Positions 51,866 through 61,335 of a stretch of DNA of 64,000 nt are shown in pieces (position 1 is the stretch's first letter; each line of letters starts with the position of its first letter). The DNA is from Acidobacteriota bacterium (lineage in GTDB: Bacteria > Acidobacteriota > Blastocatellia > RBC074): NCBI GenBank assembly GCA_016196035.1, contig JACPYM010000095.1:1-64000 (forward strand), read 5' to 3'. A program made the translations under genes and the position numbers. The notes beneath the pieces were generated by a model. That model saw only the letters and a program-made list of their open reading frames with translations, made no database searches and was not told the origin of the DNA.

Positions 51866-52387
51866 CCTCACCAATTTCAACCGGTCAATTCGCAACCAAG
51901 CAGGCAACGCTGCCTCGCAGCCATCAGCGCACTCTGAATTTCAAGTTGCTTTCCCTGCTAACCGTAGCCGCTTGCACAACCGGTGCTCATGGCCACCAAA
52001 GTTGGGGCAGTATAACCTCATTACTGCGCACACGGTCAAGTTTCGTTTCGTGCCCCGCAAGATTTCCGGGCGCCGAAATTCACCTCCTCTTGCCCGGCAT
52101 CTTGCCAAACTCCGCCATCTCTCCTAAGCTGCGCGCATCATCCATAAAACTGTAGTTGTTGCAGTATCCATAGAATTACCGGACAGGAAGTAATTGGCTG
52201 GCAGACGATCCGCCAAAGAGACTGGAATCCATCAACCGTTTTTTCTATAAATTCATAGTCTTCATCGTTAGCGCGTAAAAAAAGCAGTGCCGTCAGCAAT
52301 GCGCGAGCACTGAAAATCAACTGGTTGGAAGCGGGCGCCCGCAATCCTGTCTTTCACCTGTCTGCTTACCCTTTTTGGGAGGACCCT
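51866..52387. other. Gene-free gap
   Basis: About 520 bases between the divergent small hypothetical gene and TonB receptor 2. It is less GC-rich than its surroundings. No convincing gene, RNA or long palindrome is seen; the promoter and leader of the receptor must lie here. Confidence 0.6.
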
Positions 52388-55300
52388 ATGAATAGGAATG
52401 GTTGTGAATGGTTTCGTCGGGCCGTCAACGCGGCTCTCACACACAGTTTATTGATGGTGGCAGTGGGCCTTTGGCTTAGTTGGGGGGCCGTCCCAGTCAA
52501 CGCCCAAGCCACTTCCACCGGCACGGTTTCAGGTCAAGTCACCGATGCCACCGGCGCCACCCTGCCGGGGGCTGAAATCATCCTGAAAGACACGGCCACC
52601 AATGCGAAACTCACGGGCGTGACCAACGAAGCGGGGCGTTATAGCTTCGTCAATGTGCCGCCCGGCGTGTATGACATCACCGTCACCAAGACCGGCTTCC
52701 AGCGCGCCGCCGTCAATGCGCACAAGGTCACGGTCGGCACTGTTTCCACCATCAACCTATCGCTGCAAATCGGCAACGTTGCCGAAACCGTCGTCGTGAC
52801 GGCCACCGGCACCGAATTGCAAACGACCAACGCCACCGTCGGCACGACGCTCAGCGGACGGCAACTCGAATTGCTGACCAACCTGGGACGCGACGCCAAC
52901 GCGCTGATGGTCTTGCAACCGGCGGTCGCGCCGGGCGGTCAGGTGGCGGGCGCGGTGCAGGATCAGAATACCTACCAACTCGATGGCGGCAACAACACCA
53001 GCGATATGGATGGCACGCAGAATATCTATACGCAGGCTGCTGGGTTCATCGGCGCGGGCGCGGCGGGTGGTACGCCGTCGGGCGTCTTGCCCACACCGGC
53101 GGAAAGTATCGAAGAATTCAAAGTCGGCACGACGAATCAAACGGCCGATTTCAACGGTTCGGCCGGCGGCCAGATTCAACTGGTCACCAAACGCGGCACC
53201 AATCAATTTCACGGCGCGGTTTATGACCACTATCTCGGCAGCAACTTCGGCGCGAACTCGTGGCTGAACAATCACACGCCGTTCCGCAACATTCAGGGAC
53301 AGGTCGTTTCACCCTCCACGCCGCTGCCGTCGAGCCATCAAAACCGCTTTGGCGGCAATGTGGGTGGCCCGCTGACGCCGCACTTTCTGGGCGGCAAGAC
53401 GTACTTTTTCGCCTTTTACGAAGGCCGCCGCTTTCCGCAAAGCACCAACTTCGAGAAGCCGGTGCCGACGGCATTGATGCGCGCGGGCGTCATTCAAGTG
53501 CCCGACAGCACGGGCGTCTATCGCCCCTACAACCTTAATCCGACGGCGGTCACAGTCAACGGCGTGACCTATCAACCGGCCACGTGCGGCGCGACGAATG
53601 TGGCCTGTGATCCGCGCGGCATCGGCCTCAATCCGATTGTTTCGCAAATCTGGCAGAAGTTCCTGCCGCTGCCCAACAACCCGACGGGCGGCGACCAATA
53701 CAACACGCAAGGCTATCGCGGTTCGATCAAATTGCCGCAGACTTCGGACAATTACGTGTTGCGGCTCGATCACGACTTCGGGCCGAAATGGCGCTGGATG
53801 GCGAGCTATCGTTATTACGATTTCTCGCAACTCGCCACGACGCAGGTGGACATCGGCGGCGCGCTGGGCGGCACGCTGGGGCAGCCGGTCTCGCTTGCGC
53901 CGCGTGTGCAAAAGCCGGGTTATTTCGTGACGGGCTTGACGACGACTCTCAAGCCGACACTGACCAACGATTTCCACTACAGTTACACGCGCAACTTCTG
54001 GCAATGGGGCACGGCGAGCGCGCCGCCGCAATTGGCGGGCTTGGGCGGCGCGGTCGAAATCGGCGGTGAATCGGCCAATGCGCTGATCCCTTACAACGTG
54101 AACACACAGAGCGTGCGGCAACGGTTCTGGGACGGCATTGACCATCACTTCCGCGACGACATGACCTGGATCAAAGGCAATCACCTGTTCCAGTTCGGCG
54201 GCTTGTACCAGCGCAATTGGAACTATCACCAGCGCAACGACAACGGCCAGGGCATCATGGCCGCGAACGTTTATCAGATCGCCAACATCGGGCAGAACTT
54301 CACGACGGGCGGTGTGACCTATATTCCGTCCACCGTGCCAGCGGCGCAAAACAGTTCTTGGCAGAGCCTTTACACCCAGGTGCTCGGCATCGTCGGCCAG
54401 CCGCAAACGCTTTACACGCGCAAGCTGCCTGACCTGAGTCTGCAACCGCTGGGCACGCCCGCCGAAGACATCGCGATCATTCCGACTTACAACGTCTATT
54501 TCAGCGACATCTGGCGCATGAAGTCGTCGTTCACGCTGACATATGGATTGGGTTATACGGTCGAAATGCCGCCGTTTGAAACGGCAGGCAAGCAGGTGAT
54601 GCTGGTGGATTCCGCTGGTAATGCGATCCGTTCGGCGGAATATCTGGCGAAACGCAAAGCGGCGGCCTTAGCCGGGCAGGTCTACAATCCGACGCTCGGT
54701 TTTGCGACCATCGGCAATGTCACGGGCAAACCCAAATATCCTTACGATCCGTTTTATGGCGGATTGAGTCCGCGCATTGCAGCCTCGTGGAATCCGAAAT
54801 TTGCGAGCGGCAGTTTGCTCAGCAAAATTTTCGGCGAACAGCACGGCGTCGTGCGTGGCGGTTACAGCCGCATCTATGGCCGCTTGAACGGCGTGGATCT
54901 GGTGCTGGTACCGTTGCTGGGCACGGGCTTGATGCAGGCCGTCTCCTGTCAGGGTGCGGTGCGCGCCTCGGCGGCGGTCAACGGCAATCAATGTTTAGGC
55001 GCGACTGTGGGCGCGAATCCGCTGACGGCTTTCCGCATCGGCACCGATGGCAATGTCGCGCCAGTGCCAGCGGCGGCGGCGACCATTCCACAACCTTACT
55101 TCCCCGGCGTGGGCGGCAACGCTTCGGCGGGCGATGGTTCGGTGCTCGATCCGAGCTTCCGGCCCAACTATTCCGATTCATTCGACCTGACGATTCAACG
55201 CGAATTGATCCCGCGCAAACTGATGGTGGAGGTCGGTTACATTGGGCGGCGCATCGGCAACGAGTATCAATCGGTCAACCTGGACGCCGTGCCGCACATG

Positions 55301-56431
55301 ACGACGTTGGGCAACCAGGCGTTCTCGGCGGCCTATGCCAATCTCTATCAGGCGCTGGTGGGCGGCCAAACCATCTCCGCCCAGCCGTTCTTTGAAGCGG
55401 CGCTGGGCGGGCCGACTTCGGCCTACTGCACGGGCTTCGCCAATTGCACCGCCGCCGTGGCGTCGAAGCAGGCGACCAACATCCGCTCGACGCGCGTTTA
55501 CGACCTCTGGGCCAATTTGAACAGCCAGACTTCGTGGACGCTGGGTCGCACCTTGCCGAGTTCCGGCCCCGGCTCGCAATTGAGTTCGGTCTTTATGCAA
55601 ACCAGCCAGGGCTACGGCAACTACAATGCGTTCTTCTTTTCGCTGGAAGCGCGCGACTGGAAGGGGCTGACGGTGCGCTCGAATTACACTTTCAGCAAGA
55701 CGCTGGGTACGGGGGCGGTGACGCAATCCACTAGCTCCTTCACCATCGTTGATCCTTGGGACATCAGCGCGATGTACGGCACACAATCCTTCGACCTAAC
55801 GCATGTCTACAACCTGTCCGCGTTGTATGAAGCGCCCTTCTTCAAAGGCAAGAAAGGCGTCTTGGGGCATGCACTGGGCGGCTGGACAGTCGCGCCGCTC
55901 TTCCAGGCGCGCAGCGCGTTTCCCTTGCGCGTGAGCATGACGCAAGGTGCGGGCAGCAATTGCCAGGCGTTTGGCGAAGTGAACTGCGCTTCGGGCAACA
56001 CCTGGGAAAACGCCGTGTTCGTCGGGAAGTACGCGGCGGGCAATTCCTCGCATTACGACCAATCCTTCAGCGGGACGGTCGGGCGGAATACCAACGCGGC
56101 GAATAACGGTTCGGGCATCAACATGTTCGAGAACCCGGAAGCGGTCTATAACTCCTTCCGGCGTTTGATCCTGGGCCTCGATCATCGCGGTGGCGGTAAC
56201 GGCGTGTTGCGCGGGTTGCCGACCTGGAACCTCGACCTGAGCGTCTCGAAGGACATCCATTTCACCGAGCGCGTAGGCATGTCGTTCCTGGCGCAGTTCG
56301 CCAATGTGCTGAACAAATTCCAGCCCAGCGATCCGAGCATGAACCTGGACAGCCCGCAAACCTTCGGGTACATCAACGGGCAGGCGAATTCGTCCCGGCA
56401 GATTGAATTCGGGTTGCGTATTCACTTCTAG
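52388..56431 (+). CDS. Oar-like TonB-dependent receptor (2)
   Basis: A 1347-residue outer-membrane protein: signal sequence (about 1-45), a carboxypeptidase-regulatory domain (GTVSGQVTDATGATLPGAEI, about 47-130), a plug region, and a long beta-barrel ending in Phe. The plug contains a glycine/asparagine-rich loop (LDGGNNTSDMDGTQ) common in this group. It is longer than receptor 1. GGGAGGA precedes the ATG at 52388, and this start gives a signal peptide; an in-frame ATG 63 bases earlier has no ribosome site. The convergent TPR gene at 56520 has a matching type of N-terminal domain and may be linked in function. Confidence 0.92.
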   Translation: MNRNGCEWFRRAVNAALTHSLLMVAVGLWLSWGAVPVNAQATSTGTVSGQVTDATGATLPGAEIILKDTATNAKLTGVTNEAGRYSFVNVPPGVYDITVTKTGFQRAAVNAHKVTVGTVSTINLSLQIGNVAETVVVTATGTELQTTNATVGTTLSGRQLELLTNLGRDANALMVLQPAVAPGGQVAGAVQDQNTYQLDGGNNTSDMDGTQNIYTQAAGFIGAGAAGGTPSGVLPTPAESIEEFKVGTTNQTADFNGSAGGQIQLVTKRGTNQFHGAVYDHYLGSNFGANSWLNNHTPFRNIQGQVVSPSTPLPSSHQNRFGGNVGGPLTPHFLGGKTYFFAFYEGRRFPQSTNFEKPVPTALMRAGVIQVPDSTGVYRPYNLNPTAVTVNGVTYQPATCGATNVACDPRGIGLNPIVSQIWQKFLPLPNNPTGGDQYNTQGYRGSIKLPQTSDNYVLRLDHDFGPKWRWMASYRYYDFSQLATTQVDIGGALGGTLGQPVSLAPRVQKPGYFVTGLTTTLKPTLTNDFHYSYTRNFWQWGTASAPPQLAGLGGAVEIGGESANALIPYNVNTQSVRQRFWDGIDHHFRDDMTWIKGNHLFQFGGLYQRNWNYHQRNDNGQGIMAANVYQIANIGQNFTTGGVTYIPSTVPAAQNSSWQSLYTQVLGIVGQPQTLYTRKLPDLSLQPLGTPAEDIAIIPTYNVYFSDIWRMKSSFTLTYGLGYTVEMPPFETAGKQVMLVDSAGNAIRSAEYLAKRKAAALAGQVYNPTLGFATIGNVTGKPKYPYDPFYGGLSPRIAASWNPKFASGSLLSKIFGEQHGVVRGGYSRIYGRLNGVDLVLVPLLGTGLMQAVSCQGAVRASAAVNGNQCLGATVGANPLTAFRIGTDGNVAPVPAAAATIPQPYFPGVGGNASAGDGSVLDPSFRPNYSDSFDLTIQRELIPRKLMVEVGYIGRRIGNEYQSVNLDAVPHMTTLGNQAFSAAYANLYQALVGGQTISAQPFFEAALGGPTSAYCTGFANCTAAVASKQATNIRSTRVYDLWANLNSQTSWTLGRTLPSSGPGSQLSSVFMQTSQGYGNYNAFFFSLEARDWKGLTVRSNYTFSKTLGTGAVTQSTSSFTIVDPWDISAMYGTQSFDLTHVYNLSALYEAPFFKGKKGVLGHALGGWTVAPLFQARSAFPLRVSMTQGAGSNCQAFGEVNCASGNTWENAVFVGKYAAGNSSHYDQSFSGTVGRNTNAANNGSGINMFENPEAVYNSFRRLILGLDHRGGGNGVLRGLPTWNLDLSVSKDIHFTERVGMSFLAQFANVLNKFQPSDPSMNLDSPQTFGYINGQANSSRQIEFGLRIHF

Positions 56432-56445
56432 CAAGCGGTCAGGCA

Positions 56446-56509
56446 GAGATGGGGAGATGGAAGGTTATGCCGTAAAGTCCATCTCCCCATCCCCCCATCT
56501 CCCCATCTC
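56446..56509. repeat. Inverted repeat between convergent genes
   Basis: GAGATGGGGAGATGG at 56446-56460 pairs with its complement at 56495-56509, and partly with a second copy near 56479. It lies between the stops of TonB receptor 2 and the TPR gene, and could form a two-way terminator hairpin. Confidence 0.6.
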
Positions 56510-56519
56510 ATTTCCTCGC

Positions 56520-57716
56520 TCATTTCTTCAGCGCCAGCTTGATTTTCTCAATCACTTCTTTGACCTGCGGCACGTTGGCGGCGCGGGGCGCTTCGGTCAG
56601 GTATTGTTCAAACGCCTGCAAGGCGGCTTCATATTTTTGCTGACTGTAGTAAAGCTGACCCAACAGCAACTGGGCCAGCGGCATACGCTTGCCACCAAGA
56701 GCGTAGGCTTTCAACAGCGCCGCTTCGGCTGCGGCCAACCTGTCCAATTGGAGGTAGGCCGCGCCGAGGTAAAACTGCACCTCAGCGGATTCAGGTTCGA
56801 GCGCGACGGCTTTTTCCAATTCACTGAGGGCGGCCTGGTAACGCTCCTGACCGGAAAGCGCGCGGCCCAGTTTGACGTAAGCGTCCGCGCGGGTGCTGCG
56901 TTCGAGCGTCTCGTCCTGCAAGCCTGCGCGTAGTTGCTGTTCAGCTTCATCGAATTGTTTGGAGACCAGCAACCCGTCGGCCAAGAGAACGCGCGCCTGC
57001 CCCAACGTCGGCTGGTCTTTGACCAACTCGTTGAGCACCATCACCGCCTCGCCGTAGCGGCCCTGGCGATTGCGCACCAGCCCTAGATGCAGCCGGGGCA
57101 AATGAAACCGCGTGCTGATGCTGATGGCCTGCGTAAAGGCCGCCGCCGCTTCATCCAACCGATTGAGTTTCAAATACAACAGGCCCAGGTCATCGAGCAC
57201 ACGCAGGTAACGCGGATAAAGCGTCAAGGCCCGCGTGAATTCGCTGAGCGCCGGTTCAGCGCGCCCGGCAGCGGCTTCTTTTTGCGCGGCCTCGTAAGCG
57301 GCGCGGGCCGTGGCAGGGGCTTGCGCGTCAGCTTCGGCTACACCCGGCGAGCGTGCGGGGATTGGGACATCCCGCAAGGGGAGTAGAAAAACCGGAATGT
57401 AAGTCGTTGTGCGGGCCAGCCGAATGCGGTAGGTGGTCGTTTCAAAGTTGTGTTTGTCAGTGTCAACGGTGAGTGTGACCTCACCAGTGTCTACCAGTTC
57501 AGGCGCAAACTGATATTGGCCTTTTTTATCGGTGAAAAGAAGCTCCGCGTTTTGCCTGTTTCGCGTCAGCCAAAAGCGCACTTCGCGTGTCGGCAGTGTC
57601 CCGCCGGGCATGAAAATCTGAATGACGGGCGGCGTTTGTGCGATTGGCGCGTGACTGAAATCCAGCCGGCTGGATAGCGCTAAGACAATGAAGAGTGACA
57701 AACGAATCGTAGGCAT
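56520..57716 (-). CDS. Secreted TPR-repeat protein
   Basis: A 398-residue protein with a signal peptide (IRLSLFIVLALSSRLDFSHA), an N-terminal beta domain (about 30-115) resembling a peptidase-regulatory/Ig fold, a Pro/Ala linker, then about six tetratricopeptide repeats (about 145-390) such as LDDLGLLYLKLNRLDEAAAA and QFYLGAAYLQLDRLAAAEAA. The start at 57716 gives the signal peptide and has GGAG upstream; longer in-frame starts run into sequence without signal features. TPR proteins of this kind scaffold envelope complexes. Probably periplasmic. Confidence 0.82.
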   Translation of the reverse strand: MPTIRLSLFIVLALSSRLDFSHAPIAQTPPVIQIFMPGGTLPTREVRFWLTRNRQNAELLFTDKKGQYQFAPELVDTGEVTLTVDTDKHNFETTTYRIRLARTTTYIPVFLLPLRDVPIPARSPGVAEADAQAPATARAAYEAAQKEAAAGRAEPALSEFTRALTLYPRYLRVLDDLGLLYLKLNRLDEAAAAFTQAISISTRFHLPRLHLGLVRNRQGRYGEAVMVLNELVKDQPTLGQARVLLADGLLVSKQFDEAEQQLRAGLQDETLERSTRADAYVKLGRALSGQERYQAALSELEKAVALEPESAEVQFYLGAAYLQLDRLAAAEAALLKAYALGGKRMPLAQLLLGQLYYSQQKYEAALQAFEQYLTEAPRAANVPQVKEVIEKIKLALKK

Positions 57717-57947
57717 CGTTGAACTCCGCGTAGAGGTTGAAGCGATGGTGGATTGGCGCAACTTAGCACGGTCGTTTTTGGCTGTAAACGCACGCTCTCT
57801 TGACACAAAACTTTGACGGCTACCCTCTCTACTCTCCGTTCGACGAAGCTGGTCAGTTTCTGCGGCGGATTTATTGCAGTAGAATGCCCGCGTTTTCCGC
57901 GAATAATTCAGCACCACGCATTGCGGTGAGTGTAGAACTTTCCTGAG

Positions 57948-58019
57948 TAGTGGCTCAAGCAGGGGAGACAAACAAGCAGGGGAGACAAAAGAAAGATGGT
58001 AGTGGCTCAAAGAGGGGAG
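57948..58019. repeat. Short direct repeats upstream of nagA
   Basis: TAGTGGCTCAAGCAGGGGAG at 57948-57967 recurs with one or two changes at 58000-58019, and AAGCAGGGGAGACAAA occurs twice (57957 and 57974). GATCTGCG repeats follow near 58077-58105. The gap 57717-58184 shows no gene; these repeats may be remnants of slippage or part of regulatory DNA upstream of nagA. Confidence 0.6.
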
Positions 58020-58184
58020 GTCTTGCCGCAGATGAACGCTGAAAAACGCAGAGTAAGCTGGTTAGCCAATGGAATTGATCTGCGTTGGTCGGCGTTGATC
58101 TGCGGCTTGGCTCTCTCCCCATTGATCCACTACTCTTTCCTGTAACCCAAAAACTAACGACTCAGATTCGCCCTCTCAACACCT

Positions 58185-59378
58185 ATGAATAACCGTCTCG
58201 CCATCGTCAACGGCAGCGTCGTCACGCCGCAAGCTGTCATCAACCCTGGCCTTGTGCTTTGCGAAGCCGGGCGTATTCGTTACGTCGGCCCGGCACACGA
58301 CGCCGAACCCGATGAAGGCTCGCGGCTCATTGACGCCAGCGGCTGTTACGTGCTGCCCGGCTTGATTGACACGCACTTTCACGGCAGCGGCGGCGATGAC
58401 GTGATGGCCAACGGCGCGGCGGGTATTGGACGCATTGCGCGGACGCTCTTGCGCTACGGCACGACCGGCTTTCTGGCCACGACGATTGCTGCGCGGCACA
58501 GCGAATTGCTGCGCGCCGTCGCGGACACAATTGAAGCCGAAGCCGCGCCGGCAGAACCTGCGGCAGCCATCCTCGGCTTGCACATCGAAGGGCCATACAT
58601 CAATTTGAAATTCAAAGGCGCCCAGCCTGAATGGGGCATCCGTGATCCCAACTTTGACGAATGTCGCGAGTTGCTCGCCGCCGCCGCTGGCCGCATCAAG
58701 ATCATGACCCTTGCGCCCGAATTGCCGGGCGGACTGGAATTGATTCGCTGGCTCACGGCACACAATGTCATCGCCTCAGTCGGCCATTCCGACGCCGATT
58801 ACGACACGGCGCTCGCCGCCATTGAGGCCGGGGCCAGGCGCGCGACGCACCTCTTCAATGCCATGTCCGGCGTGCATCATCGCCAACCGGGTTTGGCGGC
58901 GGCGGCGCTGAACGAGCCAGGCCTGTGCGCCGAATTGATCTGCGACGGGGTGCACGTGCATCCGCAAATGGCGCGGCTGGCCTGGCAGATGAAGGGACGC
59001 GCGGGTTTGGCCTTGGTGACAGACGCCACAGCGGCGCAGGGCGTCGGTGATGGCGTCTTCAGGCTGGGCGATTTTCAGATTCAAGTGCGCGACAATCTCT
59101 GCACGCTGCTCGACGGCGTGACAATTGCCGGTTCGGTGCTGACGATGAATGGCGCGGCCCGCAACGCACTGCAATTCACCGGCATGGATTTAATAGACCT
59201 GGCGCACACCGCCGCGCTGCTGCCCGCCCAAGCCTGTGGCGTGGCTGACCGCAAAGGCTCGCTCGCAGTTGGCAAGGATGCGGACATCGCTATCTTTCAG
59301 CCGGATTTCACGACGGCTTATACAATCTGCGCGGGGCAAGTGGCTTATCAAAAGGCAGCGGGCGAAATGGGCAGCTAA
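58185..59378 (+). CDS. nagA: N-acetylglucosamine-6-phosphate deacetylase
   Basis: A 397-residue amidohydrolase-fold enzyme. Metal- and substrate-binding residues are all visible: HxH at 64-66 (DTHFHGSGG), Glu135 in HIEGPY, His201 in VGHSDADY, His222 in THLFNAMS, and the catalytic Asp280 in VTDATAAQG. It removes acetate from GlcNAc-6-phosphate, feeding amino-sugar catabolism. Released acetate could be handled by acetate kinase, whose gene is elsewhere in the window (25620). No nagB or transporter is adjacent. A ribosome-binding site is not obvious before the ATG at 58185. Confidence 0.93.
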   Translation: MNNRLAIVNGSVVTPQAVINPGLVLCEAGRIRYVGPAHDAEPDEGSRLIDASGCYVLPGLIDTHFHGSGGDDVMANGAAGIGRIARTLLRYGTTGFLATTIAARHSELLRAVADTIEAEAAPAEPAAAILGLHIEGPYINLKFKGAQPEWGIRDPNFDECRELLAAAAGRIKIMTLAPELPGGLELIRWLTAHNVIASVGHSDADYDTALAAIEAGARRATHLFNAMSGVHHRQPGLAAAALNEPGLCAELICDGVHVHPQMARLAWQMKGRAGLALVTDATAAQGVGDGVFRLGDFQIQVRDNLCTLLDGVTIAGSVLTMNGAARNALQFTGMDLIDLAHTAALLPAQACGVADRKGSLAVGKDADIAIFQPDFTTAYTICAGQVAYQKAAGEMGS

Positions 59379-59479
59379 TGGAGGTGTCTCTACCTTGCTT
59401 CATTCAACCAGCCTCTGCCAAAATGCGCGTGCAGTAGATTCCACCATCACGCATCATCAACAATTAACGGAGGAGATTT

Positions 59480-60178
59480 ATGAATCGTCGAGCAGTTCCC
59501 CTATTTGTGTCCCTATGTCTGCTCAGTCTGACCGCCTTTGCGCAAGGCAGGCTTAGCGCGAATAGCGACACGGTCAAGCAAGCCAACAAGGCCGCGACCG
59601 TCTTCAAAGAAATCATGGATATTCCCGACAAGGCCATCCCTGAAACCATTCTCGAAAAGGCCAAGTGCGTCGCCGTCTTTCCCCAAGTCATCAAGGCCGG
59701 GTTCGTCATCGGCGGACGCGGCGGACGCGGCGTGGCGACCTGCCGCATCGCGAACGGTTGGAGCGCGCCCGCTTACTTCGACATGAAAGGCGGCAGCTTC
59801 GGCTTGCAGATCGGCGCGCAGGCGACCGATTTCGTGCTGATTTTTATGAACGAAAAAGGCTTGAGCAGTCTGTTGAAGAATAAATTCGAGGTGGGCGGCG
59901 ATGCTTCGGTGGCCGCCGGGCCGGTGGGCCGTCAGGCGGGCGCTTCGACTGACTTGGCGCTGAATGCCGAGATTCTCTCTTACTCGCGCAGCAAAGGCTT
60001 GTTTGCGGGCCTCGAGCTCAAAGGCACCGTCATTTCAGTGGACAAAGATGATATGAATCAGGCTTATGGCGACGAGAACGCCGCCAGTGCTGTGTTGAAA
60101 GGGCAGAAACCCGCGGCGGAACTAACCAAAATCTTCCCCGACACGGTCGGAAAGTATGCGAAGGGTTCAGGCAAATAG
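59480..60178 (+). CDS. Secreted SYLF/YSC84-domain protein (2)
   Basis: A 232-residue protein with a signal peptide (RRAVPLFVSLCLLSLTAFAQG) and a SYLF domain very similar to that of the protein at 44782: KAGFVIGGRGGRGVATC, KGGSFGLQIGAQATDFVLIF and SYSRSKGLFAGLELKGTVI are nearly identical in both. It lacks the Lys/Pro-rich tail of paralogue 1. GGAGGAG precedes the ATG. Probably a periplasmic lipid-binding protein; a perfect hairpin follows. Confidence 0.9.
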   Translation: MNRRAVPLFVSLCLLSLTAFAQGRLSANSDTVKQANKAATVFKEIMDIPDKAIPETILEKAKCVAVFPQVIKAGFVIGGRGGRGVATCRIANGWSAPAYFDMKGGSFGLQIGAQATDFVLIFMNEKGLSSLLKNKFEVGGDASVAAGPVGRQAGASTDLALNAEILSYSRSKGLFAGLELKGTVISVDKDDMNQAYGDENAASAVLKGQKPAAELTKIFPDTVGKYAKGSGK

Positions 60179-60202
60179 AAATCGTTTGCTGACACTGCTT
60201 TT

Positions 60203-60248
60203 ATGATGAAGAGGGCGGCAGAACATGTTCTGCCGCCCTCTTCATCAT
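60203..60248. terminator. Perfect 46-bp palindrome between convergent genes
   Basis: The sequence 60203-60248 (half-site ATGATGAAGAGGGCGGCAG) is its own reverse complement apart from nothing: no mismatch was found. It lies between the stops of SYLF gene 2 and the broken gene on the other strand, so it fits a bidirectional terminator. Confidence 0.8.
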
Positions 60249-60273
60249 ACATACCAGCCTGCAAGCCGCTGTT

Positions 60274-61330
60274 TCAACGTCCCAAAGTCATCACCGGCCG
60301 GTCACTACTTTGGCCCTGCGCCTTGATCAACGTCGTTTCGGTGGCCGAACATTTGACGTACCAACTTTGTTCCGCGCTCCGCCACACCGTCACATCCGCC
60401 TGGCCATCACCGTCGTAATCGCCCGCACCCGTTTGATCGCCCACGGTGCCCCATTGCACGAGGCGGTAATCATTCGTCGCGCTTTGCCAGAGGTACCACG
60501 TGCCATTGGTGCCGCGCCAAACCGCCAAGTCCGTCTTACCCTCGCCGTCGTGCCCGCCGTCATCGCTTGGTTGCTGTAACTGAGCAAGGGTGGCGTGTTT
60601 GTTGGTACGGTGACGGTCAGTGTGCCTGTGCCGGTCGTGGTTTGATTGTCCGTCACGACGAAGACGAAGGTGAACGGCGCATTCGGCGCCGCGCAGGTTG
60701 TCGCGATCTGCGCCGTGACTGCGCCCGCAGGTGTAATCGTAACGCCGCTGACGGTGACGCCGTTGCTGCTTGCGGTGGTTGGGTTGCCGTTGATGGTGAT
60801 GCCCAAAGTATTGACCGATTGATCGGGATCAAGCGCCGTGGCGCTGGTGAAGCTAGCCGCATTGCCGCCCGCTTTGACCACGAGTGTATTGCTGCTAATA
60901 GTCGGCGGCGTATTGGTCAGCAGTGTCGCCGTCGCCGTATTGCCCGCGCCGCTATTGGCCGCCATCACGTTACCGCTGACGTTGTTGAAAGGCCCTGGCG
61001 CAACCGGCGTGACATTCACCCTGACGGTGCATGGCGCGCCGATAGCGACCGTTGCACCGCTCAGCCTGATGCCCGGAGCGCCTGCAACTAACAGGTCATT
61101 GCTGTCGTTGGTGAGCGCCGCGCCGCCACCACAATTCATGATGACGGGATTGGGCGGATTCGCTACCACCAGATTCAGCGCGTTTGGGAAAGTATCGGTA
61201 AATCCGACGCCCGTCAGCGCCACCGGGTTCGTCGCCGGATTGGTGATCGTGAAGGTCAGCGTCGTCATGCCGTTGACTGGTGTGGTGGACGGCGCGAAGA
61301 CTTTGCCGATGACCGCTGGCAGGTTGCCGG
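60274..61330 (-). pseudogene. Remnant of a secreted DUF11/VCBS-type repeat protein
   Basis: The minus strand encodes DUF11-like and Ig-like modules (GKVFAPSTTPVNGMTTLTFT, then NTPPTISSNTL and NTPPLLSYSNQAM) down to about 60565, where the open frame leaves its family and a second frame carries a VCBS/FG-GAP-like part (GKTDLAVWRGTNGTWYLWQS, GAGDYDGDGQADVTVWRS) to the stop at 60274. The N-terminal signal and first domains are missing: recognisable sequence ends near 61315-61330, where it meets the truncated gene on the opposite strand. The break near 60550-60565 is a frame change and probably also a deletion, because the Ig-like domain stops in mid-fold. Acidobacterial proteins of this sort are normally long and secreted. 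Assembly error is an alternative to decay. Confidence 0.7.
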
Positions 61331-61335
61331 TGGCA

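Noticed and set aside
60838-61335. N-terminal part of a long frame continuing into the TPR remnant
   Set aside because: It is antisense to the DUF11-like remnant and its composition (Leu/Pro/Val-rich) is not that of a kinase front half.
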